From Haliscomenobacter sp. (GTDB lineage Bacteria > Bacteroidota > Bacteroidia > Chitinophagales > Saprospiraceae): a DNA stretch of 43,608 nt. The notes beneath the pieces were generated by a model. The model was given only the letters and a program-made list of their open reading frames with translations, did not search any database and had not been told where the DNA came from. Of this stretch, positions 25,604-33,679 are shown piece by piece (the stretch's first letter is position 1; each line of letters starts with the position of its first letter). Made by a program: the position numbers and the translations under genes. The stretch covers positions 1 to 43,608 of the forward strand of contig NZ_JADKCX010000041.1 in NCBI RefSeq assembly GCF_016718685.1, in the 5' to 3' direction.

Positions 25604-27664
25604 TTATTTTAACAATGTCAAAGCTTCCGCCGTAGTGGAAACAGGCAATTGACACGTGTAATTTTGACAAACAAAAATTTGAGTCTTTCCCTGGGTTTGC
25701 CTTCCCGCCAATAATGGAAAGGTGTCGTCGGCCTCAAGCGCACCCATCAGGACTTTGTTGGGGATGTAGTTTTTTTGCAGTTCACGGCTCAGCTCCGCTG
25801 CCGCTGGACCTACAATCGCAACTTCGTGCATTGGGTAAACCATGTAAATCAAGGCATTGGCCCAGCGCGCAAATGAAGAGGGATAACGCTCCAGACCCGT
25901 CAACATTTCTTTCAGCATTGCCGCAGCCAGCTCAATGTACTGCATTTTCCCCCAAAGCAAACCCAGGCGTTGCAAGTTTTGTACCATGCTGGAGTTGCCA
26001 GAAGGCAATGCGTTGTCGTACAATTCGATTTTGCGCAAAACCACATCTTGCTGATCCCTGGAAGTAAAATAGAACAAATTGCGCGTACCATCAAGAAAAT
26101 GGGCTAAAGTATATTCAGTCAGGTCGGCTGCCTGACGTAAGTAGCGGGTTTCCAAAGAAATCTCATAAACATCCAATAGGGCAGTAATAAGGTAGGCATA
26201 ATCATCCAGAAAAGCAGCATACTGCGCCTGGTCTTGATCCTTTACCTTCTTGTAGGTGTGGTACAAGCCCCCAATTTCATCCATTTTGAATTTTTGCAAT
26301 AAAAAATCAACATTGCGCAGTGCCGCCACTTTGTAGGTTTCATTCCCCAAAGCAGTGTAGGCCTTTGCGTAGGCAGAAGCCATCAGGGCATTCCAGGACA
26401 ACAGTATTTTATCGTCCAAGCCCGGTCTAATTCGCTCATCACGCACCGACATCAATTGGGTGCGGATGGGGGCAAACCGTGCTTCCAACGCTTCCGGGGA
26501 TTGTCCTACCTCAACCGCAAATGCCTCCAGGGGCAGGGGGCACCACAAGATATTGTGGCCTTCCCAATTGCCCAAGGGTTCTACACCATAATAACTGCTA
26601 AACAATGCCGCATCTTCCGCTGAAGGGCAAGTTGCGGCGATTTCTTCTGCCGACCACACGTAAAATTTTCCTTCTTCCCCTTCCGAGTCGGCGTCCATTG
26701 CGCTGTAAAAACCGCCGTCAGGGCTGGTCATCTCACGCTCAACCCAGGCCAGCGTTTCTTCGATGGCGCGCCTAAAAATGGGTTGTTGGGTCACCTTGTA
26801 CGTGTCTGACAACAAGCCTACCAAAAGGGCGTTGTCGTACAACATTTTTTCAAAATGAGGAACCAGCCAGGCACGGTCAGTGGCATAACGGGCAAATCCG
26901 CCCCCGAGCTGATCGTAAATGCCGCCCCGGATCATCCGATCCAGTGAAAATACGGTATGCTCCAAAGCCGCTGTTTCCCCCGTAAAATGATGGTAATCGA
27001 GCAAAAACTGTAGCGCCATACTGCCCGGGAATTTTGGAGCACCACCAAATCCACCATCTTGTAGGTCAAAATTCTTTTTCAGGGTTTGAAAAACATTGTG
27101 CAGTACGACCGGGTTGAAGGGGTTGATGCCACTGAGCTCGGCTTCATTTTTGGCCAAAAAATAAGAATTGGTCTGTTCAATGTTCCCAATCAATCGACTG
27201 GCTTGCTCTTCTACGTCCTTGCGCCGGTTACGGTAAACATCCGTCACGTGGTGCAACAGTTGTGGCCAGGAGGGGCGATTGAAGGCCGCAATGGGCGGAT
27301 AATAAGTTCCCGCCAAAAAAGGCCGTCCATCGGGCGTCAAAAAACAATTGAGTGGCCAGCCGCCCGAACCCGTCATGATCACACAGGCCTCCATATATAT
27401 GTGGTCAACATCGGGCCTTTCTTCACGGTCGACTTTGATGTTGATGAAGTTTTCATTCATGATCGCCGCCACATCGGAGTTTTCAAACGACTCGCGTTCC
27501 ATCACGTGGCACCAATGGCAGGTCGAATAACCGATGCTTACCAAAATGGGTTTGTCTTCTTTTTTGGCGCGTTCAAATGCTTCGGGTTTCCAGGCGTACC
27601 AGTCCACCGGATTGTGGGCGTGTTGCAGGAGGTAAGGACTGGTTTCAAATTGCAAACGATTCAT
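25604..27664 (-). CDS. YyaL/DUF255-type thioredoxin-domain protein
   Basis: 686 aa, typical of the family related to SPATA20 and bacterial YyaL. The N-terminal thioredoxin-like domain (DUF255) has GYSTCHWCHVMERESF with Cys49 and Cys52, followed by VDREERPDVDHIYM and GGWPLNCFLTPDGRPF. The rest is an (alpha/alpha)6 barrel like N-acylglucosamine 2-epimerases (YDQLGGGFARYATD; PHFEKMLYDNALL; WNALMASAYAKAY). The reaction is unknown; a link between redox and sugar metabolism is often guessed. The gene opens the minus-strand run that continues 57 bp later into porP/sprF, and its promoter appears to overlap TTAGGTA boxes. Confidence 0.92.
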   Translation of the reverse strand: MNRLQFETSPYLLQHAHNPVDWYAWKPEAFERAKKEDKPILVSIGYSTCHWCHVMERESFENSDVAAIMNENFINIKVDREERPDVDHIYMEACVIMTGSGGWPLNCFLTPDGRPFLAGTYYPPIAAFNRPSWPQLLHHVTDVYRNRRKDVEEQASRLIGNIEQTNSYFLAKNEAELSGINPFNPVVLHNVFQTLKKNFDLQDGGFGGAPKFPGSMALQFLLDYHHFTGETAALEHTVFSLDRMIRGGIYDQLGGGFARYATDRAWLVPHFEKMLYDNALLVGLLSDTYKVTQQPIFRRAIEETLAWVEREMTSPDGGFYSAMDADSEGEEGKFYVWSAEEIAATCPSAEDAALFSSYYGVEPLGNWEGHNILWCPLPLEAFAVEVGQSPEALEARFAPIRTQLMSVRDERIRPGLDDKILLSWNALMASAYAKAYTALGNETYKVAALRNVDFLLQKFKMDEIGGLYHTYKKVKDQDQAQYAAFLDDYAYLITALLDVYEISLETRYLRQAADLTEYTLAHFLDGTRNLFYFTSRDQQDVVLRKIELYDNALPSGNSSMVQNLQRLGLLWGKMQYIELAAAMLKEMLTGLERYPSSFARWANALIYMVYPMHEVAIVGPAAAELSRELQKNYIPNKVLMGALEADDTFPLLAGRQTQGKTQIFVCQNYTCQLPVSTTAEALTLLK

Positions 27665-27718
27665 GAATGAGTTTATTTGGAAAACAGTTATTCATGGCTT
27701 GAGTTGCCTAAACGGTAA

Positions 27719-27748
27719 CAAATATCCATTATTAGGTAGTAAAGGCAA
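27719..27748 (-). promoter_or_regulatory. Candidate promoter of the yyaL-type gene
   Basis: On the minus strand TTG (27746-27748) is followed after 19 bp by GATATTTG (27719-27726), one base off the Bacteroidota -7 consensus TAnnTTTG. A TTAGGTA box (27732-27738) lies inside the spacer. Confidence 0.45.
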
Positions 27749-27796
27749 TACCTATACCTAACATTAGGTATTAGCCCCCCTCCCTTAAGCTAGGTA
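27732..27796. promoter_or_regulatory. Cluster of TTAGGTA/TACCTAA boxes with 18-bp palindrome
   Basis: Boxes lie at 27732-27738 (TTAGGTA), 27749-27754 (TACCTA), 27754-27771 (ATACCTAA-CA-TTAGGTAT, perfect) and 27791-27796 (TAGGTA). Half-sites resemble those of DtxR/IdeR/MntR-type metal regulators (TTAGG...CCTAA). The cluster lies between the yyaL-type gene and feoA, so metal-responsive control of the iron genes is a reasonable inference. Confidence 0.6.
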
Positions 27797-27895
27797 ATTT
27801 TCGTGTAGTGATGATTTTTGTTAGTATAAAAAGAAAAAAAACGATCTATTTTAGCGCCAAGTTGTTAATTAGATTAAATCAAAATAAGCAAACCA

Positions 27896-28135
27896 GTGGT
27901 CGCAACCAGTAATTCAGGAAAGCAATTGGCCAAAATGAAAATTGGCAGCAAGGGACATGTCTCTCATTTCACCGATACATGCATGGCTTGCAAACTTTTG
28001 TCGATGGGAATCTTGCCCGGTACACAAATCGAAGTGATTCGCAGTGCACCTTTTGGCGGGGGATGTTACATCAAAGCTGACAACTTGTTGATCGCCCTGC
28101 GCAAATCTGAAGCTTGCAGCATCGTTATTCAGTAG
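27896..28135 (+). CDS. feoA: Ferrous iron transport protein A
   Basis: FeoA is a small cytoplasmic SH3-like protein that assists FeoB. The SH3-like core is seen as KIGSKGHVSHF, CKLLSMGILPGTQIEVIRSAPFGG and YIKADNLLIALRKSEA. The frame opens with GTG at 27896 (79 aa); the first ATG, at 27935, would remove the first 13 residues but keep the whole domain. Length is normal for FeoA. The feoB frame begins 36 bp later, so both are likely one operon under the box cluster upstream. Confidence 0.9.
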   Translation: MVATSNSGKQLAKMKIGSKGHVSHFTDTCMACKLLSMGILPGTQIEVIRSAPFGGGCYIKADNLLIALRKSEACSIVIQ

Positions 28136-28171
28136 CTATTTTTTCATTATTTCTCTAGTCCTGTCAACGGT

Positions 28172-30306
28172 TTGAAACCAGCGCATTTGCCCGAACAAGA
28201 GCCAAAAATTGCCCTCATTGGTAACCCCAACAGTGGCAAAACTTCTATTTTTAATCAACTTACCGGCCTGCAACAAAAAGTGGGCAACTTTCCCGGTGTT
28301 ACAGTTGATAAAAAAACCGGCACGCTGGAACTACCCGGCGGCATCCGTGCTGAATTGATCGACCTTCCTGGTGCTTACAGCTTTTATCCCACCTCCAAAG
28401 ACGAAAAACTGGTTGTACAAAGCTTGGTTCAGCCCGGCAACGACAACTATCCCGATGCCATCGTTTACATCGCCGACGTTACCAAGCTGGAAAAACACCT
28501 CTTGCTGTTCAGTCAATTGAAAGACCTGGGTATTCCGGTACTTTTGGCCCTCAACATGGCGGATGTAGCCGAACAGGAAGGCTTGCAATACGATCTGGAT
28601 AAACTCTCGCAAAAATTGGGTGCCCCTACCCTACTCCTGAGTGGCCGCAGCGGCGAGGGCATGACTCAACTGAAAACCATGTTGGCAGCATTATTGGCAC
28701 AACCCGCCAGTGGCCCTGTCGACAGCACCCAATACCGACTTTCTCCTGAAGAAGCCAAACTCATTCCCCAACTACAGGATAAATTTCCGGGCTATACGCC
28801 TTATCAGTTGGTGCTTTTGGCGCACCACGTGAAGTGGCTACCGTTTTTGAGTCCGCTGCAAAAAGAACAAATCGAGGAAGCCATCAGCAACAGCGGTTTC
28901 CAAGACCTGCAATTGCAGGTGTACGAAACCATGCAACGCTATGACCAATTCACCCCCATCGTACAGCAAGCCCGCGACAAGGACGGCGACCAATCGGCCA
29001 GTTTCACTGATCGGCTCGACGATTTGTTGACCAATCGCTTCTTCGGCCCGGTGGTGTTTTTGGCTTGATGCTGCTCATTTTCCACGCGCTATTCACCTGG
29101 GCGGAGTGGCCCATGAACCTTATAGAAGGGGCCATCGGTTCCCTGAGCACTTTTTTGCAAAACAACTTGCCAGAGCACTGGCTGACCAATTTGCTCACCG
29201 AGGGCGTTTTGGCGGGTTTCAGTGGCATTGTGGTCTTTATCCCCCAAATTGCCATTTTGTTTTTTCTGATTTCCTTACTCGAAGAGGTAGGCTACATGGC
29301 GCGGGCAGCCTTTATGTTCGACCGCATCATGCAGTTTTTTGGCTTAAATGGCCGCAGCATCGTAGCGCTCATCTCCGGAGGGGCTTGTGCCATTCCGGCC
29401 ATCATGAGTACCCGCACCATCAGCAATTGGAAAGAGCGTTTGATTACCATCCTGGTCACGCCCTTCATCAGCTGTTCGGCGCGGATTCCGGTGTATACTG
29501 TGCTGATTGGTTTTGTAGTACCGCCCACCAAAATAGGTTTCATCAGCCTGCAAGCCTTGGCCTTTATGGGCTTGTACCTCTTGGGCATTGCTGCGGCACT
29601 GTTGTCAGCCTTGGTCTTTAAGTTGATTTTGCGTACCAATGAAACCAGCTTCTTGATGTTGGAACTGCCCGCCTACCGCTTGCCCGTGATGCGCAACGTT
29701 TGGCTCACCGTATGGGAAAAAGTAAAAACCTTTACGGTTGAAGCGGGTAGAATTATTTTGATCATTACGATTGTTCTTTGGGTGTTGTCCTCCTTTGGGC
29801 CTCCGGGATCCATTCCCAGAGCAGAGGCGGCAGCACAGCGCAGCGCACAGGAGCAGAAATTAAATGCCGAGGAGACGCAGGATTTGGTGGATGCCAAAGT
29901 GATGGAAGCTTCCTTTGCCGGGCGATTGGGCAAATTCATCGAGCCAGTGATCAAACCGCTGGGTTTTGACTGGAAAATTGGCATTGCCCTGATCACTTCT
30001 TTTGCCGCCCGGGAGGTATTTGTGGCCACTATGGCCACCATTTATAGCATTGGCCATCAGGATGACGAGTATTCCATCCGCGAAAAAATGGCCAATCAAC
30101 GCGATCCTGTCACCAAAGAACTCATCTACACGCCTGCTACCTCGCTTTCCTTATTGCTGTTCTACGTCTTTGCCATGCAGTGCATGAGCACCATCGCCGT
30201 GGTGCGCCGCGAGACGAAGTCCTGGAAATGGCCCCTGATCCAGTTTGGCTTCATGACCGGGCTGGCGTATTTGAGCAGCTGGTTGGCGTACATGTGGTTG
30301 AGTTGA
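28172..30306 (+). CDS. feoB: Ferrous iron transporter B, one frameshift
   Basis: FeoB imports Fe2+ across the inner membrane; its N-terminal G domain binds GTP. Seen: G1 GNPNSGKTS, switch I GNFPGVTVDKK, G3 DLPGAYS, G4 NMAD; then the membrane domain with two Gate motifs (ALISGGACAIPAIMSTRTI and a second around LITSFAAREVFVATMATIYS). At 29063-29070 the frame stops inside the first membrane helix (...FFGPVVFLA, stop) and continues as LMLLIFHALFTWAEWPMN. One extra C in GGCTTGATG restores a 711-aa protein. The stop and a new ATG overlap as TGATG, so a natural two-part FeoB is possible, but the split falls within a helix and an indel is simpler. Start is TTG at 28172, as no ATG is available. Confidence 0.9.
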
Positions 30307-30354
30307 GGAAATATCATAACTCTTCCTTAGATTGCACAAAAAACACCGCCACCC

Positions 30355-31237
30355 GTGGAAAAAACCATCTATCAAGGCAAGTTTACCTGGCTGGACGTCA
30401 CCCAGCCCCACAAAATTCAACTGCTGGATATTGCTTCAAAATTCAATCTCCATGCTTATACAGTGCAAGATTGCCTGGAACCCGATCACTTGCCCAAGTT
30501 CGAGATCGATGGCCTGGCTCGTTTTATCATCGTGCGCATTTACAACCCCAAAGAGCTGGAAACTCCGCACTCGGTGCAAGACCTCACCAGCAAATTGCGC
30601 ACTGATATCACCATCACCATCCATCGCCTTCCTCAGCCTTATTTTGAAGAAATTGAAAAAAAATATCTGGTGCCTGGCCATACCATGACTCCCTGTGATG
30701 TCGCTACCCACATCATCTGGCATGCGGTTAATTCTTACCTGGCACCGGCACAATATCTGGATGATGAGGTAGATAAAATTGAATCCGCCATCTTTGCCCG
30801 CCATACGCGTGGTAAATTTGAAGAAAAACTATACCACCTGCGGCGCATGATCAGCGTCAATAAAAAACTGCTGATTTTGACGGAAAGTGTCATCGATGAG
30901 GTCTATCGGGACACCAAGTCCAATCCGTTCATTCAGGATTTAAAAGACCTCAATCTCAAGTTGCACAGCAATTATGAGCACATCCACGAAGATGTATCCA
31001 ACTTGCTTAACATCTACATCTCCATTTCTGCACACAAGACCAATGAGGTGATGAAAGTACTCACCATTTTTTCGGTCTTTTTTTATGCCGCTCACTTTTA
31101 TCGTGGGCATTTATGGGATGAACTTCAAATACATGCCCGAATTACAACTCAAATGGGGATATCCGGCCAGTCTGCTACTCATGCTGGTGATTATTGTGGT
31201 CATTTACATTTGGTTCAAACGCAAAAAGTGGATGTAA
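30355..31237 (+). CDS. CorA-type magnesium/cobalt transporter, one frameshift
   Basis: CorA proteins are pentameric channels for divalent cations. The cytoplasmic domain is intact (FTWLDVTQP; LYHLRRMISVNKKLL; NYEHIHEDVSNLLNIYIS). The frame then slips in a run of seven T at 31078-31084. With six T the end reads MKVLTIFSVFFMPLTFIVGI, YGMNFKYMPEL (GMN signature codons at 31115-31123), a second helix LLLMLVIIVVIYIWF and the basic tail KRKKWM, stopping at 31235-31237. That is 293 aa. The uncorrected frame loses both helices and the GMN motif. Start GTG at 30355, 48 bp after feoB; the converging SusD stop is 1 bp away. Confidence 0.88.
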
Positions 31238-31238
31238 T

Positions 31239-32894
31239 TTAATACCCCTGATTTTGCCGCAATCCTCCTCTCCGATTCAACTCCTCTTGCGGAATGGGCC
31301 AAAGCTCGTGTTTGTCCACTTTGAAATTGCTCCCTTTGTCCAGTTTTTCTCTTTTGTTGTTGCGTTCGTAGGCGTCGGCGTTGCTGATGTTGTAGCGAAC
31401 AAAGGCTCCGTTAAGTCCCATTACTTTGTGGATCAGCGGTTTGCCATCGGATTTGATGCGGCGCAAATCAAACAAACGCTGGCCTTCAAAAGCCAACTCC
31501 GCTCTCCGCTCCTTGTACACGGCATCCAATAGGGCCGTTCCACTGAGGGATCCATCCAAAGTCAGCTTAACCCGTTGGCGTACGGCACCGAGATAATCAC
31601 GGGATTTTCCCACCGCGTTGGTGTGGTAAGCAGCCTCTGCCGCAATCAACAACAAATCGGCGTAGCGCATGAAGATGAGGTTGTTCGGCAATTTTGTGCT
31701 GGAGCCGCCCAAACGTTGATTGGAAGGGACGTATAATTTGCGGCAAAAACGAGCCGATTTACTGACTTCTGGCCGGGCATCAAAACTACGGGTGGTATCG
31801 CCGGGCACGGGCTGTTGGTGTTTGATGATGGTCCACTTGAGGCGAATGCTGTCATTGTCCATCAGGTATTGGCTTTCCAAATTCGTCGTAGGGCACAAGT
31901 ACCCCCATCCTTTTTCAGCTCTGCTGCCACAAATGACGGGAATTGGGTTGCCAAATGCGTTGAAAGACCAAACGCCCGTACCAATGCTGAAGATGAACTC
32001 ACGGCTGTTGACATTTTGCGGGTTCCAAAGCTCCCCAAAATCTGCTTCCAGGGCATAAGTTTGTTGCTCGATCACTTTTTCAGCAGCAGTCAGCGCGGCA
32101 GCCCAGTTTTCAGTGTACAGTTCAGCTTTGGCCAAAAATGCCCATGCGGCTCCTTGGGTTGCCCGTCCACGGTCTTTGCCGCTTTGTTCGGTCAAAGTGG
32201 GCAGTACTGTAGCTGCTTCCGTAAAATCTTGTTTGATTTGAGCATACACCCGCTGCGTTGAAGCCCGACGCATGGTGTCAAGATAAGCCGTGGGCACCAC
32301 AGCCGTGACCACTGGCACTGGTCCAAAATTTTTGACCAATTCAAAATAGAAAAAGCCGCGCAGGAATTTGGCCTCGGCCACCAGGCGGTTTTTTACATTG
32401 TCCGGAATTAGGGCATTGCTCACGCCGGCAATGGCGCTATTGCACAAAAAGATGCCCTTGTAGTTCGACTGGTAAAAGTCGCGCAAACGCTCTCCACGTG
32501 CATCCAGGGTATAGTGTCCGGCTTGCATGAGCTCAATTCGGCGCTGAAAGTAGGGGATCACAATGGTGTCCCGCCGGGTTTTACTCGTATCGAGCGGGTT
32601 ATTAGAAAAACGAGGTGGGTTGATGTCGTAGTTTTTAATGGTGTCGCCAACCCAGGCGTCGTCGGTAGCGGCGTCATTGCAAAGACGCCAGAAATGTACT
32701 TGCCACCAATCGTCAAAGGCCAGGGCGTTATAACAGAGGCGCACTGCACCATCACAGTCATTTTCGGTCAAAAAACGTTGTTCTTGCGTGGTAATTTCAG
32801 TGGGGCCATCCAGCAGTCTTTCTTCCAGTTTTTCACAAGTAGCAAACAGGCACACCAACAACAGGAAGAGCAATAAACGCAGCGTAAGTTTCAT
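31239..32894 (-). CDS. SusD/RagB-family outer-membrane nutrient-binding lipoprotein
   Basis: 551 aa with a lipoprotein signal (LFATC, Cys20). SusD lipoproteins lie on the cell surface and hand glycans or peptides to a SusC TonB-dependent channel. Family features: the TPR-like segment NRLVAEAKFLRGFFYFELV with FGPVPVV following, RGRATQGAAWAFLAKAELY, LIFMRYADLLLIAAEAAYH, ELAFEGQRLFDLRR and the C-terminal ELWPIPQEELN. No SusC gene lies next to it, which is unusual: upstream on the same strand is a two-component regulator (70 bp away) and downstream is the converging CorA-type gene. The regulator and SusD may be one unit. Confidence 0.93.
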   Translation of the reverse strand: MKLTLRLLLFLLLVCLFATCEKLEERLLDGPTEITTQEQRFLTENDCDGAVRLCYNALAFDDWWQVHFWRLCNDAATDDAWVGDTIKNYDINPPRFSNNPLDTSKTRRDTIVIPYFQRRIELMQAGHYTLDARGERLRDFYQSNYKGIFLCNSAIAGVSNALIPDNVKNRLVAEAKFLRGFFYFELVKNFGPVPVVTAVVPTAYLDTMRRASTQRVYAQIKQDFTEAATVLPTLTEQSGKDRGRATQGAAWAFLAKAELYTENWAAALTAAEKVIEQQTYALEADFGELWNPQNVNSREFIFSIGTGVWSFNAFGNPIPVICGSRAEKGWGYLCPTTNLESQYLMDNDSIRLKWTIIKHQQPVPGDTTRSFDARPEVSKSARFCRKLYVPSNQRLGGSSTKLPNNLIFMRYADLLLIAAEAAYHTNAVGKSRDYLGAVRQRVKLTLDGSLSGTALLDAVYKERRAELAFEGQRLFDLRRIKSDGKPLIHKVMGLNGAFVRYNISNADAYERNNKREKLDKGSNFKVDKHELWPIPQEELNRRGGLRQNQGY

Positions 32895-32964
32895 TACAAT
32901 TTTTCATTTGATTTTAGAACCACAAATCTAACGCTTATTGCTGATTCTAAATTTCTTCCTGACT

Positions 32965-33591
32965 TTAAATAAAACGTTTGTCCCTGGCCAGCTTGATGGC
33001 ATCGGCTTTGGAATGTACGTCCAGCTTGAGGTAAATGTTTTTGATGTGGGACTTTACGGTTTCCATATCGATGAACATTTCTTCGGCAATGCGCTTGCGG
33101 CTTTTGCCTAAGGAAATTTGTTCCAGAATTTCGGTTTCCCGACGGGTAAGGGGGGAGTTTTGATTGCGGTGAAAGGACTTGATCACCAGACGCGCCACAT
33201 TGGCGCTCATCGCCCCGCCGCCTTCCATCACTTCTTTGATGGCGTCAACCATCTTTTGGGGGCTGGCGTCTTTGGTCAGGTACCCACTCGCACCATTGAC
33301 CAGTGCCTCAAAAATGGTGTGCTCATTTTCATACACCGTGAGCATGATGATGGGTGTATTGGGCAGGATCTTTTTGATCTTGAGCAGGGCATCAATGCCG
33401 TTCAAACCAGGTAATTCGATGTCGAGTAATATTACGTCCGGCGCATCGGAGTGCAGTTTTTTGGCAGCATCCTCGTAAGAGGCATAGGTGCTGATGACGG
33501 AATAACCTTCCATTCCGCCGATGAGGTAGGCGTAGCTGTCGCGGATGGTTTCATCGTCTTCGATGAGGGTTACGTTTATGGTGTATTGCAT
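32965..33591 (-). CDS. NarL/FixJ-type response regulator
   Basis: 208 aa. Receiver domain (1-120) with acidic pocket EDDE near 11-14, phosphoacceptor Asp57 (VILLDIELPG), Thr in IIMLTVYEN and Lys in GYLTKDASP. C-terminal LuxR-type helix-turn-helix (about 143-205, TRRETEILEQISLGKSRKRI; VKSHIKNIYLKLDVHSKADA). It most likely receives phosphate from the sensor encoded 88 bp upstream on the same strand and regulates genes nearby, perhaps the SusD gene. Two palindromes lie between the sensor and this gene. Confidence 0.94.
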   Translation of the reverse strand: MQYTINVTLIEDDETIRDSYAYLIGGMEGYSVISTYASYEDAAKKLHSDAPDVILLDIELPGLNGIDALLKIKKILPNTPIIMLTVYENEHTIFEALVNGASGYLTKDASPQKMVDAIKEVMEGGGAMSANVARLVIKSFHRNQNSPLTRRETEILEQISLGKSRKRIAEEMFIDMETVKSHIKNIYLKLDVHSKADAIKLARDKRFI

Positions 33592-33617
33592 GGTGCTTGC
33601 TTTCGTCTGCGAAAATT

Positions 33618-33675
33618 CCCATGAATAAATTCATGGGCTGATGCTTTTGGTGCCTCCCACGAATAAATTCGTGGG
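33618..33675. repeat. Twin 20-bp palindromes with a compensating base-pair change
   Basis: CCCATGAAT-AA-ATTCATGGG (33618-33637) and CCCACGAAT-AA-ATTCGTGGG (33656-33675) are both perfect and 38 bp apart centre to centre. They differ by one paired change (T-A to C-G), so the pairing is conserved. They resemble paired REP units. Confidence 0.85.
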
Positions 33676-33679
33676 TTGG

